A stretch of DNA of 64,000 bases from the NCBI GenBank assembly GCA_041395725.1, contig JAWKZW010000001.1, forward strand, positions 4,160,501 through 4,224,500, read 5' to 3'. The translations under genes and the position numbers were made by a program. Origin of the DNA: Gammaproteobacteria bacterium (GTDB lineage: Bacteria; Pseudomonadota; Gammaproteobacteria; Pseudomonadales; Pseudohongiellaceae). Shown here in pieces: positions 16,246-25,853 of this stretch (position 1 is its first letter; every line of letters begins with the position of its first letter). The notes under the pieces were generated by a model. The model was not told where the DNA came from and ran no database searches. It was given only the letters and a program-made list of their open reading frames with translations.

Positions 16246-17367
16246 TCAGTCGGTCAGCGCCATGTTATCGCGATGTATGATCGCTGGCTCACCGGAATAC
16301 CCCAGCAGTGCTTCAATCCTGCTGCTTGGCTGACCCTGCAGCAGAAGCACCTCTTCACTGCTGTAATTCGTTAAACCCCTGGCAACCTCATTTTTCTGAT
16401 TGTCCACGCAGGCAACTACGTCGCCTCGTTTAAATTTTCCTTCGCAGCCGGTAATGCCTACCGCCAGCAGACTGCGCCCGGAATTTCGCAGGACTTCCAC
16501 GGCACCGGCATCCAGCACCAGGGTACCACGCACCTTCAGCTGCCCGGCCAGCCACTGTTTGCGGGCTGCCACGGATTCCTGCTCGGGAATCAACAGGGTC
16601 CCAAGGTCGTCCCCCTGCAGAATCCGCATCAGCACTTCGTCCTCCCGGCCATTGGCGATCACCGTCCTGGTTCCGGACCGCGCGGCGAGACGGGCGGCTG
16701 TGAGCTTGGTCAGCATGCCGCCGCGGCCCAGGCTGCTGCCGGCGCCGGCCATTTTCTGCAGGCTGCGGTCCTCCGCCGCGGCTTCCCGGATCAGGTGCGC
16801 ATCGGGATTCAGCCGGGGGTCGGCACTGTACAGGCCCTGCTGGTCGGTGAGCAGTATCATGGCATCGGCATTGATGAGATTGGCAACCAGCGCTGCCAGG
16901 GTGTCGTTATCGCCAAAGCACAGCTCCGCAGTAGCCACGCTGTCGTTTTCGTTGACCACGGGCACCACAGCCATCTCCAGCAGGGTTATAAGCGTGCTGC
17001 GCGCATTCAGGTAGCGGGTGCGGTTGGAAAGATCTTCATGGCTCAGGAGTATTTGCGCCGCATGCACGCCGTGGCGGGAAAAGCAGGTTTCGTAGGCCTG
17101 TATGACACCCATCTGCCCGACCGCCGCGGCCGCCTGCTGCAGCGCGACCTCCCGCGGCCTGCTCTTCAAGCCCAGCCTTGCCACGCCCTCAGCCACGGCC
17201 CCGGAGGACACCAGTACGAGCTTGTAACCGCGCCGTTGCAGGACGACCAACTGATCTGCCCAGCCCTCGATCGCAGCACGGTCAAGCCCGAGACCGTTGT
17301 TCGTGATCAGGGAGCTGCCAATTTTTACTACCAGTCGTCGGGCTTTTTTGAGCTCAGAACGCATCAT
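16246..17367 (-). CDS. proB: Glutamate 5-kinase
   Basis: Phosphorylates glutamate in the first step of proline synthesis. The 373-residue protein has an amino-acid kinase domain (VVKIGSSLITNNG at 13-25, LVLVSSGAVAEG, VPVVNENDSVAT, GRGGMLTKLTAARLAARSG) and a C-terminal PUA domain from about residue 275 (GTLVLDAGAVEVLRNSGRSL). The ATG at 17367 or the next codon could be the start. It is the last gene of rplU-rpmA-obgE-proB, 20 bases after obgE. The partner proA is not in the window. Feedback inhibition by proline is the family norm. Confidence 0.96.
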   Translation of the reverse strand: MMRSELKKARRLVVKIGSSLITNNGLGLDRAAIEGWADQLVVLQRRGYKLVLVSSGAVAEGVARLGLKSRPREVALQQAAAAVGQMGVIQAYETCFSRHGVHAAQILLSHEDLSNRTRYLNARSTLITLLEMAVVPVVNENDSVATAELCFGDNDTLAALVANLINADAMILLTDQQGLYSADPRLNPDAHLIREAAAEDRSLQKMAGAGSSLGRGGMLTKLTAARLAARSGTRTVIANGREDEVLMRILQGDDLGTLLIPEQESVAARKQWLAGQLKVRGTLVLDAGAVEVLRNSGRSLLAVGITGCEGKFKRGDVVACVDNQKNEVARGLTNYSSEEVLLLQGQPSSRIEALLGYSGEPAIIHRDNMALTD

Positions 17368-17387
17368 AATGAAATACAGAACCCCCG

Positions 17388-18569
17388 CTAGTCCAAATAG
17401 TCCAGATCATCCAGTTCGTCCAGCTCATCCAGCTCGTCATAGTCCCGGTTGCTTTTCCGCACCGGGCGACTGCGCCGTACACTGTCTCGAATCTCACGCT
17501 CCATCTGCCGGTCCTGTTCAGCCTGCGCGGCAACGTAATCCTGGTCCTCCCGCAGCCTGAGACGATGTTCCTCAATGGCACTCATCAGCGCTTCACAGAG
17601 TACATCAAGCCCCTGACGGGAAACCGCTGAGATGGCAAATACCGGTGCCAACCAGCCAAGGCTGTCCACAATACGCTGCTGCAGTGCCTGCAGCTGTTCA
17701 TCGGACAATAAATCAATTTTGTTCAGCACCAGCCAGCATTCTTTGCCAGCCAGACCAGGGCTGAATTTTTGCAGCTCAGCCATGATGGTTTCGATGTTCT
17801 GCACTGGATCGCCGCCATCCACCGGCAGCACATCCACCAGGTGCAGGAGCAGTCGCGTGCGGGCCAGGTGTTTCAGAAAGCGAAATCCAAGACCCGCTCC
17901 CTCGGCGGCCCCTTCGATCAAGCCCGGTATATCGGCAACCACAAAGCTGCGATCAAGGCCCAGACTCACCACGCCCAGGTTGGGCACCAGGGTGGTAAAG
18001 GGGTAGTCTGCCACTTTCGGTTTAGCGGCGGTAATGGCGCGAATCAGGGTAGATTTACCGGCGTTGGGCAGACCCAGCAGGCCAACGTCGGCGACAACTT
18101 TCAACTGCAGTTGCAGGCTGCGAACCTCTCCCGGCGTGCCAGTGGTGGTTTTCCGCGGGGCGCGGTTGGTGCTGGACTTGAAGCGGGTGTTCCCCAGGCC
18201 CCGACGACCGCCCCGGGCGACCAGAATCCGTTGACCGGCCTCGGTAAGATCGCCCAGCATTTCATTGGTATCTGCGTCGATAATCGTGGTGCCGGTAGGG
18301 ACCTTGACCAGCAGATCCTCCCCGCCGGCTCCGGTGCAGTTCCGCCCCTGACCGGACTGACCCGATTGGGCCCGGTAACGGGGCTGAAAACGGAAATCCA
18401 CCAGGGTGTTCAGGTTATCATCTGCTTCCAGGTAGACGCTGCCCCCATCGCCACCGTCGCCGCCATCCGGGCCGCCTTTCTCGATGAATTTCTCCCGACG
18501 GAAGCTCAGGCAGCCGTTCCCACCATTGCCCGCTTCCACCGTGATTTCCACTTCATCGACAAATTTCAC
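17388..18569 (-). CDS. obgE: GTPase ObgE/CgtA
   Basis: Ribosome-associated GTPase needed for 50S assembly and stress signalling. The 393-residue protein has the glycine-rich Obg fold (1-158, VEITVEAGNGGNGCLSFRRE), then a G domain with GLPNAGKST (G1), DIPGLIEGAAEGAGLG (G3) and NKIDLL (G4). The C-terminus is an unusually repetitive acidic tail of alternating Asp/Glu-Leu (DELDELDELDDLDYLD), typical in kind but striking here. It sits in the conserved rplU-rpmA-obgE-proB order, downstream of an internal terminator at 18621-18650. Confidence 0.97.
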   Translation of the reverse strand: MKFVDEVEITVEAGNGGNGCLSFRREKFIEKGGPDGGDGGDGGSVYLEADDNLNTLVDFRFQPRYRAQSGQSGQGRNCTGAGGEDLLVKVPTGTTIIDADTNEMLGDLTEAGQRILVARGGRRGLGNTRFKSSTNRAPRKTTTGTPGEVRSLQLQLKVVADVGLLGLPNAGKSTLIRAITAAKPKVADYPFTTLVPNLGVVSLGLDRSFVVADIPGLIEGAAEGAGLGFRFLKHLARTRLLLHLVDVLPVDGGDPVQNIETIMAELQKFSPGLAGKECWLVLNKIDLLSDEQLQALQQRIVDSLGWLAPVFAISAVSRQGLDVLCEALMSAIEEHRLRLREDQDYVAAQAEQDRQMEREIRDSVRRSRPVRKSNRDYDELDELDELDDLDYLD

Positions 18570-18620
18570 AATAATTCCCGCCTGTTGATAAGAAACGTTC
18601 CCTGGTCAAATTCCACATAC

Positions 18621-18650
18621 AAAAAAGCCCCGTCGATCGACGAGGCTTTT
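18621..18650 (-). terminator. Terminator/attenuator between rpmA and obgE
   Basis: On the minus strand a stem of about 16 bp (AAAAGCCTCGTCGATC with one mismatch in its partner) ends in six T residues. It should reduce read-through from the ribosomal protein genes into obgE-proB, as seen in related operons. Confidence 0.8.
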
Positions 18651-18669
18651 GCGGCATTCAGTAGAACGC

Positions 18670-18927
18670 TTAAGCCGGCTCGACGCTGACGAATTTCCTG
18701 TTTTTTGGTCCTTTGACTTCGAACTTCACCATGCCGTCAGCCTTGGCGTAGATGGTGTGATCCTTGCCCAGACCGACATTTTCGCCCGGGTGAAACCGCG
18801 TCCCGCGCTGGCGTACGATGATGTTGCCTGCCACTGCACGCTGACCGCCGAAAAGCTTCACGCCCAGCCGTTTGGATATGGAATCGCGACCATTACTGGT
18901 GCTACCACCTGCTTTTTTATGTGCCAT
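18670..18927 (-). CDS. rpmA: 50S ribosomal protein L27
   Basis: An 85-residue protein at the peptidyl transferase centre. The N-terminus MAHKKAGGSTSNGRDSISKR and RLGVKLFGGQRAVAGNIIVR are the family signature. Nineteen bases separate it from rplU upstream, so both are made from one message. There is no N-terminal extension of the Firmicute type. Confidence 0.98.
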   Translation of the reverse strand: MAHKKAGGSTSNGRDSISKRLGVKLFGGQRAVAGNIIVRQRGTRFHPGENVGLGKDHTIYAKADGMVKFEVKGPKNRKFVSVEPA

Positions 18928-18946
18928 GGTTTACTCCTGAATTCTG

Positions 18947-19258
18947 TTAGGCCGTGATGCCGGTAATTTTAACCTCGGTATACCACTGTCTGTGGCCCTG
19001 CTGCTTGCGATGGTGCTTGCGACGGTTGAACTTGATGATCTGTACCTTTTTCGCTCGCGCCTGGGTCAACACTTGCGCGGTAACCTTGCTGCCCTCGACA
19101 TAGGGGGTGCCGATCTTCACCGAATCACCCTCACCAACCATCAGAACCTTGTCAAAATCAACCTGCTCACCTGTAGCCGCCTCCAGCTTTTCCAGCTTGA
19201 GGACTTCACCTTCCTCAACGCGATGCTGCTTGCCACCACTCTCAATCACTGCGTACAT
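18947..19258 (-). CDS. rplU: 50S ribosomal protein L21
   Basis: A 103-residue 23S rRNA-binding protein. MYAVIESGGKQHRVEEGEVL is the canonical start and KFNRRKHHRKQQGHRQWYTE the canonical end region. First gene of the rplU-rpmA-obgE-proB unit, divergent from ispB. A -10-like TATAAA is visible upstream on the minus strand near 19280, without a clear -35. Confidence 0.98.
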   Translation of the reverse strand: MYAVIESGGKQHRVEEGEVLKLEKLEAATGEQVDFDKVLMVGEGDSVKIGTPYVEGSKVTAQVLTQARAKKVQIIKFNRRKHHRKQQGHRQWYTEVKITGITA

Positions 19259-19447
19259 ATCTCACGGGCTCCGCTTTATATTCTGGAAAAGGCACGCCTG
19301 GCGGGCCATTCCTACAGGGGCGGGCATTTTACGGGATCAGCACCGGCCTGGCAAGCCTCAATTCATTGCCTGCCCGGCTTACCCGCCAGGTATCCACCGC
19401 TCTTAATCATCGGCCGTTCAACCGACCGCCTGAGCAGCAGCGGGTTC

Positions 19448-19476
19448 TTGACACGGTAATCGAGCCTCCCTAGGAT
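19448..19476 (+). promoter_or_regulatory. ispB promoter (sigma70)
   Basis: TTGACA (19448-19453), 17-base spacer, TAGGAT (19471-19476). The predicted start of transcription is near 19484, about 43 bases before the ispB ATG. Confidence 0.65.
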
Positions 19477-19526
19477 GGCGTCTCGAAAATAAGCCCCCAA
19501 ACCGGCGACTCTGGCTACCTTATTCC

Positions 19527-20492
19527 ATGTATAAATCGATCCGCGCAGCTGTTGAAAACGACTTTGAAGCCGTTAATCGCTATGTCGTCGAGCAACTCTA
19601 TTCCAATGTCCCGCTGGTTGAAAGTATCGGGCATTATATCGTCGAAGCGGGCGGCAAGCGCATGCGCCCGGTACTGGTCCTGCTGAGTGCCCGGGCCTGC
19701 GGCAGCGAACAGGACAGCCCCATCAGTCTTGCCGCTGTCATCGAATTTATCCATACCGCTACATTGCTCCACGATGACGTGGTCGACATGTCCACCATGC
19801 GGCGGGGACGTCCGACAGCCAACAGCCAGTGGAGCGACCCCTCCAGCGTCCTGGTGGGTGACTTCATCTACTCCCGGGCCTTTCAGATTCTGGTCGCCCT
19901 GGACAATATGCGCATCATGCAGATCATGGCGGATACCACCAATCGCATCGCCGAAGGTGAAGTCCTGCAACTGCTTAACAAGCACAATGTGAACGTGACC
20001 GAGGCCGACTACCTGAGGGTCATCCACAATAAAACCGCTATTCTCTTCGAAGCTGCTGCCCAATGCGGCGCCATTCTGGCCGGTGCCGGTGAAGCCACCG
20101 AAAGCAGGCTGCGCGCTTTCGGGCTGCACGTAGGAACGGCCTTTCAATTGATTGACGACGTACTTGATTATGAAGGGGATGCGGAGAAACTGGGCAAGAA
20201 TATCGGCGACGACCTGGCAGAAGGTAAACCCACTCTGCCGTTGATTTATGCCATCCATCAAAGCGGCCAGGCCGAGGCACAGCTGATCAAGAAGAGCCTC
20301 AAAGACGGCGGCCTCGACGAACTGGACAGTATCATTCAGATTGTCAGGGATTCAGGCGGGTTGGCCTATACCCGCAATCTGGCCGAAGAGCAGGCCGAAA
20401 AAGCCGTTGCCTGCCTGGCGGATCTGCCGGAGTCCAACTTCAAAACAGCGCTGGACTCCATGGCAAAATTCTCGGTGAACCGGGTCAGCTAG
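19527..20492 (+). CDS. ispB: Polyprenyl (octaprenyl) diphosphate synthase
   Basis: Makes the long isoprenoid side chain of ubiquinone from FPP and IPP. The 321-residue trans-prenyltransferase has the first Asp-rich motif in LLHDDVVDMSTMRRGRPTAN and the second in QLIDDVLDYEGD, plus GGKRMRPVLVLLSARACG at 42-59. Chain length (C40 or other) cannot be set from the sequence. Divergence from rplU is the usual gammaproteobacterial arrangement. No strong ribosome site precedes the ATG. Confidence 0.95.
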   Translation: MYKSIRAAVENDFEAVNRYVVEQLYSNVPLVESIGHYIVEAGGKRMRPVLVLLSARACGSEQDSPISLAAVIEFIHTATLLHDDVVDMSTMRRGRPTANSQWSDPSSVLVGDFIYSRAFQILVALDNMRIMQIMADTTNRIAEGEVLQLLNKHNVNVTEADYLRVIHNKTAILFEAAAQCGAILAGAGEATESRLRAFGLHVGTAFQLIDDVLDYEGDAEKLGKNIGDDLAEGKPTLPLIYAIHQSGQAEAQLIKKSLKDGGLDELDSIIQIVRDSGGLAYTRNLAEEQAEKAVACLADLPESNFKTALDSMAKFSVNRVS

Positions 20493-20570
20493 ACTCAGAG
20501 CAGCTCCGCAAGTACGCAATAAACAATTCCGCATTAAAAGAGTTACCCGAGTCCGCTGACAATCGCGGTA

Positions 20571-21008
20571 TCAGTTATCCACCACAGTGATTGTCACAAC
20601 CTCCGATACCACCGGCGGGCTGTGCGGCAGGTGCAGATGATCGGCAAAAATCAATTGCAGGGTGTGCTCGCCTGGCGGCAGGGTCAAGCGGGTCTGGGTC
20701 TGACCGCCACCGAAATGGGTCACAGCATCACCTAAAGGAGCATCCAGGGTCGGCAATTCGACGCCATCCACCAGCAAGTGATGATGTCCGGTGTTGGCCC
20801 GCTCGACACCGGCAGGCGCTACGCCCATGCCAGCCAGGCCAAACTCCACGGTGAAGGTACTTGGCACAATCGCCCCGTTGGCGGGCGACATGATGTAGAC
20901 CCTGGCGCCCTGTGGCGAAGACGATTGACTTAACTGCTGCGCCTCAACCGTTAAAACCGCCAGCAACATCGCAACAAAGGCAATTACCGGTTTAGATACT
21001 TTGCTCAT
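20571..21008 (-). CDS. Exported DUF4399 domain protein
   Basis: A 145-residue protein with a signal peptide (VIAFVAMLLAVLTVEAQQ). The mature part has the DUF4399 blocks ARVYIMSPANGAIVPSTFTV, GHHHLLVDGVELP and LQLIFADHLHLPHSPPVVSE. Conserved His residues in GHHHLL and DHLHLPH could bind metal; this is inference. No function is established for the family. It is convergent with ispB and divergent from the acyl-CoA synthetase. Confidence 0.82.
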   Translation of the reverse strand: MSKVSKPVIAFVAMLLAVLTVEAQQLSQSSSPQGARVYIMSPANGAIVPSTFTVEFGLAGMGVAPAGVERANTGHHHLLVDGVELPTLDAPLGDAVTHFGGGQTQTRLTLPPGEHTLQLIFADHLHLPHSPPVVSEVVTITVVDN

Positions 21009-21236
21009 TCAGGCCTCCTCATTTACCTGTCAGTGATGCAATACAAGAAACACGAAGCATAGCAACTTACCGCGGTTTTCCCAAAGCAATTCGCCGACTG
21101 CCGCCGGGGCCCCATAGTTTCCTCAACAATCCTCCTGCCCTTGTTATAAACTCTTGCCCGACAGCCAGTGACTTGGCAGCAGAAAGACGGTCGTCTGCAG
21201 CGCCTGAAAAAAAACACCGATGGGGAAGAAATCACT

Positions 21237-23126
21237 ATGCCCAACACTCAACACCCCCTGACTGAGCCGCTGCTGGAAACGCTGCAGGCCATTGAAGAGT
21301 TTGAGCGAACCCCCCTAGAGCAGAATTTCCCCTATACAGACAGCTACGCGATGCTGCAGCGCAGCGCGGAGCGTTTCTCTGACGAGAGTGCCCTGGAGTT
21401 CCTGCTGACCGGCCAAAGGGATGAATCGCCCCGTGTCATCAGCTACCGGCAGCTGGAGGAACAGGTGACTCGAACCGCCAACCTGCTGAATTCCCTGGGT
21501 TTGCAGGCTGACCAGGCCGTGTCGCTGGTATTGCCGATTCTGCCGGAGACTCATTTTGCGATCCTGGGAGCCCAGGCAGCCGGCATTGCCAACCCAATCA
21601 ACCCGATGCTGGAAGCGGATCATATCGGCGAAATCATGCACGCCGCCGAATCCAGAATCGTTGTCTGCCTGGCACCTTCTGAGCACAGTGATATCTGGCA
21701 GAAAGTGATTGCGGCGACCACTCATGCCGATACCATCGAAGTGATACTTGCGGTAAGCATCCCCGGTTTCACCAGTGACATTCCCGAGTCTCTGCCCGAT
21801 TCCGGGATTCACATACTGAGTTACGCTTCTGCCCTGACCGACCAGGCCGGCGACAGGCTACTTAGTGAAAGACAGATCCCAGGCGACGATATCGCTGCCT
21901 ATTTTCATACCGGCGGTACTACCGGGCGCCCGAAAATCGCCCAGCTGACCCACCGGAACATGGCCTTCCTGGGTCAGCTGATGCAGGTCTATACTGCCCA
22001 CCAGCCGCGCCAGACAGTGCTTTGCGGGCTGCCTCTGTTCCACATCTACGGCGTCATCATACAGGGCATCGCCGCGTTCAGTGTCGGTTACCGCGTCGTG
22101 CTAATGACGCCGAACGGCTTTCGCTCGCCGGAGGCCATGAAGAACTTCTGGCATCACATCGGGCGTTTTCAGGTTAAGAGTTTTTCCACGGTACCCACTG
22201 TGTTGATGGCCCTGGCGCAGATCCCCGTGGGCGATGCCGACATCAGCTGTCTGACCAATATCAATTCCGGCGCAGCGCCCCTGTCCCACCCGTTCGAATT
22301 GAGCTTTGAAAAGAAATTTAACGTCGAGGTGGCCAATGGCTACGGCATGACCGAGACGACGGCATTGATTTCCCGGGCTCCATCCCACCAGCCGCCCGGC
22401 AGCGTGGGCATGCGCCTGCCCTATTCCAGAATCCGCATCGCCCGCATGGCGGGGCATAACGTGGAGCAGGACTGTGAGGTGGGTGACAGCGGCGTGATCC
22501 TGGTCAAAGGACCGCAGGTGTTCAAGGGCTACAAACACAGCTCGGACAATGCCAGTGCCTGGACCGATGACGGCTGGTTCAATACCGGCGACCTGGGTTA
22601 CCTGGACGCCGATGGTTTTCTTTACCTGACGGGCCGGGCCAAGGATCTCATCATTCGCGGCGGACACAACATTGACCCGATTCTTATCGAAGAACCGCTG
22701 AACGCCCACCCGGCGGTCGCTATCGCCATTGCCGTTGGCCAGCCGGACCCGTACGCCGGGGAGCTGCCCATGGCGTTCATCCTGCTGGAACCTGGCCAGA
22801 ATCTCAGCAGCGAGGAGCTTCACCAGTATTGCAAAGAGCACATATCTGAACGAGCAGCCATCCCCAAACGGTTCGAGTTCCTCGATGCCATGCCCCTGAC
22901 TGCCGTCGGTAAAATATTCCGCCCGCGCCTGCGCCAGCTCATTACCGAGAAAGTACTGACTGAATTGCTGGCGGAACACCACATCGAGGCAACGGTTCAC
23001 TGCCAGATCCACAAGCAGAAAGGCGTATCGGCCGATATACAGGTAACAGACCCCCAGGAGATCGAGATAACTCGAGAACTGGTACAGAACTTCACCCTGC
23101 CCATCAGCGTGGGCGGGACTTCGTAA
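21237..23126 (+). CDS. Acyl-CoA synthetase (AMP-binding, ANL superfamily)
   Basis: Activates a carboxylic acid with ATP and joins it to CoA. I start it at ATG 21237, after GGGGAAG; a more upstream ATG at 21168 is less likely. The 629-residue protein has the phosphate loop YFHTGGTTGRPKIAQLTHRN, the adenine motif NGYGMTETTALISR, and the hinge region FNTGDLGYLDADGFLYLTGR followed by AKDLIIRGGHN. The invariant late Lys is in LTAVGKIFRP. The chain type of the substrate is not evident. A SYLF lipoprotein gene follows by 25 bases. Confidence 0.88.
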   Translation: MPNTQHPLTEPLLETLQAIEEFERTPLEQNFPYTDSYAMLQRSAERFSDESALEFLLTGQRDESPRVISYRQLEEQVTRTANLLNSLGLQADQAVSLVLPILPETHFAILGAQAAGIANPINPMLEADHIGEIMHAAESRIVVCLAPSEHSDIWQKVIAATTHADTIEVILAVSIPGFTSDIPESLPDSGIHILSYASALTDQAGDRLLSERQIPGDDIAAYFHTGGTTGRPKIAQLTHRNMAFLGQLMQVYTAHQPRQTVLCGLPLFHIYGVIIQGIAAFSVGYRVVLMTPNGFRSPEAMKNFWHHIGRFQVKSFSTVPTVLMALAQIPVGDADISCLTNINSGAAPLSHPFELSFEKKFNVEVANGYGMTETTALISRAPSHQPPGSVGMRLPYSRIRIARMAGHNVEQDCEVGDSGVILVKGPQVFKGYKHSSDNASAWTDDGWFNTGDLGYLDADGFLYLTGRAKDLIIRGGHNIDPILIEEPLNAHPAVAIAIAVGQPDPYAGELPMAFILLEPGQNLSSEELHQYCKEHISERAAIPKRFEFLDAMPLTAVGKIFRPRLRQLITEKVLTELLAEHHIEATVHCQIHKQKGVSADIQVTDPQEIEITRELVQNFTLPISVGGTS

Positions 23127-23151
23127 CTGGATTCAAGAAGAAGGTAAAGTC

Positions 23152-23724
23152 ATGCCCAGGCCCATTAATTACATGTCACTGTTGCTGGCAGCCCTGTTAC
23201 TGGTGCAGTGCACCACGACCGGGAGCCGCGGGGATACACCAGAGCAACGCCAGCAGGCGATCCGGGATATGCGTGCCGACGTACTGGAACAGCTGTTCAG
23301 AGTTAAGCCTGATGTTCGCCCCCAGATCGGCGAAGCCGTGGGCTATGCTGTTTTCAGCAACGCTAACATCAACATCGTGCTCGCCAGTTTCGGCAGCGGC
23401 ATCGGCATCGTGCGGGACAACCGCAGCGGCCAGGAAACCTTCATGCGTATGGGCGAGATCGGTGTGGGATTCGGCGCCGGCGTCAAGGACTTCCGCGCCG
23501 TGTTCATATTCCATGACCAGGATTCCCTGGATGATTTTATCCAGTACGGCTGGATGTTTGGCGGCCAGGCAGATGCGGCTGCCAAAGCCAACGACCTGGG
23601 CGCCGCGGTGGCGGGTGAGGCGGTGCTGGACAATATCACCGTTTACCAGCTGACCCAGAGTGGCCTGGCGTTACAGGCCACTGTCAAAGGCACCCGCTAC
23701 TGGAAAGACCCGGACCTTAACTGA
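23152..23724 (+). CDS. SYLF/YSC84-domain lipoprotein
   Basis: A 190-residue protein with a lipoprotein signal (LLAALLLVQCTTTG, lipidated Cys20). The rest is the SYLF lipid-binding domain: GEAVGYAVFSNANINIVLAS, GSGIGIVRDNRSG and VGFGAGVKDFRAVFIFHD. Bacterial relatives are outer-membrane lipoproteins of unknown role; eukaryotic SYLF domains bind phosphoinositides. The short distance from the acyl-CoA synthetase gene suggests co-transcription. Confidence 0.83.
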   Translation: MPRPINYMSLLLAALLLVQCTTTGSRGDTPEQRQQAIRDMRADVLEQLFRVKPDVRPQIGEAVGYAVFSNANINIVLASFGSGIGIVRDNRSGQETFMRMGEIGVGFGAGVKDFRAVFIFHDQDSLDDFIQYGWMFGGQADAAAKANDLGAAVAGEAVLDNITVYQLTQSGLALQATVKGTRYWKDPDLN

Positions 23725-23820
23725 CAGGACTGAAAGAGGCCGGCACTCTATCCGACCTGGCGTTGGACCTGGCCCCTGTGCGCCAGACTGCGGCCACGGC
23801 CTGAGCACCCGGCCGGCAGT

Positions 23821-25476
23821 TCACATACCCGGGTAATTCGGCCCGCCACCCCCCTCAGGGACGACCCAGTTGATATTCTGAGCAGGGTCCTTGATGTCGC
23901 AGGTTTTACAATGCACGCAATTCTGTGCGTTGATCTGGAAGCGCTTTCCTCCGTTCTCCTCCACGACCTCGTAAACCCCGGCCGGACAGTAGCGCTGCGC
24001 CGGTTCATCGTAATCAGGCAGGTTGACCGCCAGGGGAATGGCAGGATCAGCCAGTTTCAGGTGACAGGGCTGATCCTCGGCGTGATTGGTATTGGACAGG
24101 AATACGGATGACAGTTTGTCAAAAGTGATTTTGCCGTCCGGCCTGGGGTATTCGATCCTGTTGCAGACAGCAGCCTTCTTGAGCTGTTCATGATCCCGAC
24201 TGCGATCGTGAAAGGTTAGCGGGAAACGGCCGCGAAAAATATTCTGCTCGATAAACACCAGGGCACTGCCGATCCAGAAGCCGAATTTGTGAAAGCCGGC
24301 GCTGAAGTTTCTGGACTTGTGCAGCTCAGCATGAAGCTCACTGTTTTTAAACCGTTCGGTATATTCTTGCGGCTCAACGGACGGAGTTTCGGTACTCAGC
24401 TGTTCGAACAGGGTTTCCGCCGCCAGCATACCGGATTTCATCGCCGTATGGCTGCCCTTGATCTTGGCAGCATTCATGGTACCCGCGTCACAGCCGACCA
24501 GCATTCCGCCGGGGAACGTCATCCTTGGCAGAGAATTGAGACCACCCTTGATCAAGGCCCTGGCGCCATAGCTGATACGGGTTCCGCCTTCCAGGTACTG
24601 GCGTACGACGGGGTGCAGCTTGAATTTCTGAAATTCGTCGTAAGGGCTGATGTGCGGGTTCTGATAGGCCAGGTCCACGATGAGACCAACCGATACCTTA
24701 TTGCCTTCGGTGTGATAAACAAACCCGCCACTGGTAGGCGCTGCGCTGTCTCCGATCATCGGATAGCCGGCAGTATGAACGACCAGCCCCTGCCTGTGCT
24801 GCCCGGCGGGCACTTCCCAGACTTCCTTCAGCCCGATGCCATAATGCTGAGGGTCGCTGTCCTTATCGAGCTCAAATCTGGCGATCAGTTCCTTACCCAG
24901 ATGTCCGCGGCAGCCCTCCGCCAGCACCGTATACCGGGCATGAAATTCGAAACCGGGCTCGTAGGAATCCTTTTTCTCTCCTTCGGCATTGACCCCCATA
25001 TCACCCGTCGCGACACCCTTGACGCTGCCATCGACGTTGTACAGCAACTCGGCGGCAGCAAACCCGGGAAACACTTCGACGCCCAGTTCCATGGCCTGCT
25101 CCGCCAGCCAGCGACAGAGATTGCCCAGAGAGATAATGTAATTGCCGTGATTGTGCATGGTGCGGGGAACCACCAGGCCAGGAAACTTGAACGAGGACCT
25201 GGCGTTGGGCAGGTAGTACACGTCATCGCCAGTGACCGGTGTATCCAGAGGCGCGCCCCGCTCTTTCCAGTCCGGGAACAGGGAATCCAGTGCTGAGGGT
25301 TCAAAAACCGCACCTGAAAGGATATGAGCGCCCACCTCGGAACCTTTTTCCACTACGCAAACCGATAGCTCCCTGCCTGCCTGGTTGGCCATCTGCATCA
25401 GTCGACAGGCAGTGCTTAATCCCGCCGGCCCGGCCCCTACAATGACTACATCGACTTCCATCGACTCGCGTTGCAT
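23821..25476 (-). CDS. Electron transfer flavoprotein-ubiquinone oxidoreductase
   Basis: Membrane-bound enzyme passing electrons from reduced ETF (fatty and amino acid oxidation) to ubiquinone. The 551-residue length is standard. The FAD motif is VVIVGAGPAGLSTACRLMQ near 9-27. The quinone-binding middle region includes HTAGYPMIGDSAAPTSGGFV. The 4Fe-4S cluster cysteines are in YCPAGVYEVVEENGG and NAQNCVHCKTCDIKDPAQN near the end. The ETF subunit genes are not adjacent, but the acyl-CoA synthetase and CoA transferase in this window fit a fatty-acid-oxidising metabolism. Confidence 0.95.
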   Translation of the reverse strand: MQRESMEVDVVIVGAGPAGLSTACRLMQMANQAGRELSVCVVEKGSEVGAHILSGAVFEPSALDSLFPDWKERGAPLDTPVTGDDVYYLPNARSSFKFPGLVVPRTMHNHGNYIISLGNLCRWLAEQAMELGVEVFPGFAAAELLYNVDGSVKGVATGDMGVNAEGEKKDSYEPGFEFHARYTVLAEGCRGHLGKELIARFELDKDSDPQHYGIGLKEVWEVPAGQHRQGLVVHTAGYPMIGDSAAPTSGGFVYHTEGNKVSVGLIVDLAYQNPHISPYDEFQKFKLHPVVRQYLEGGTRISYGARALIKGGLNSLPRMTFPGGMLVGCDAGTMNAAKIKGSHTAMKSGMLAAETLFEQLSTETPSVEPQEYTERFKNSELHAELHKSRNFSAGFHKFGFWIGSALVFIEQNIFRGRFPLTFHDRSRDHEQLKKAAVCNRIEYPRPDGKITFDKLSSVFLSNTNHAEDQPCHLKLADPAIPLAVNLPDYDEPAQRYCPAGVYEVVEENGGKRFQINAQNCVHCKTCDIKDPAQNINWVVPEGGGGPNYPGM

Positions 25477-25535
25477 AGTGAATCCTCGTGAGAACGATTA
25501 GATTAATGGTTATCCGGATCAGTCATACCTGCAGC

Positions 25536-25610
25536 GGAGCCTGAGGCTCCACTGATGAATTACCGCGAATGAATTACCACGCAGGTTTGTGGTAATTGAT
25601 CAAAGGCTCC
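25536..25610. repeat. Palindromic element R3
   Basis: A copy with right arm ending GTGGTAATTGATCAAAGGCTCC (given here by position 25589-25610) and a left side in which part of the arm is duplicated: GAATTACC appears at both 25557-25564 and 25571-25578. It lies between the ETF-QO start and the first receptor gene of the tandem pair. Confidence 0.75.
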
Positions 25611-25687
25611 TTGAAAACCGCCGGCAGAGTGACTGTGCATTATCCTCGATTCCCCCTGCGGGCGCAAAATACACCGCCCGGCAGGCA

Positions 25688-25706
25688 TTACAAAATGTCA
25701 CAAAAT
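25688..25706. promoter_or_regulatory. TGAC-N5-GTCA-like site upstream of receptor 1
   Basis: TTACAAAATGTCACAAAAT contains a near copy of the 13-base motif seen intact upstream of receptor 2 and the beta-lactamase gene, extended by ACAAAAT. It lies about 150 bases upstream of the receptor ATG. A direct repeat ACAAAAT-GTC-ACAAAAT is visible. Confidence 0.4.
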
Positions 25707-25853
25707 TGCCCTGACTTTGCGTTTTTTCAGGCGTTGTTTGAGTGCATACTACGCGGCTTATTCTTGGAGTAGCTGTGTCTCTGCCTGGGCACCCTGCCAT
25801 TACGACAGCTTGCAACTCCAGACATTCAAGGTTAATTCGGAGCATATAAGTTA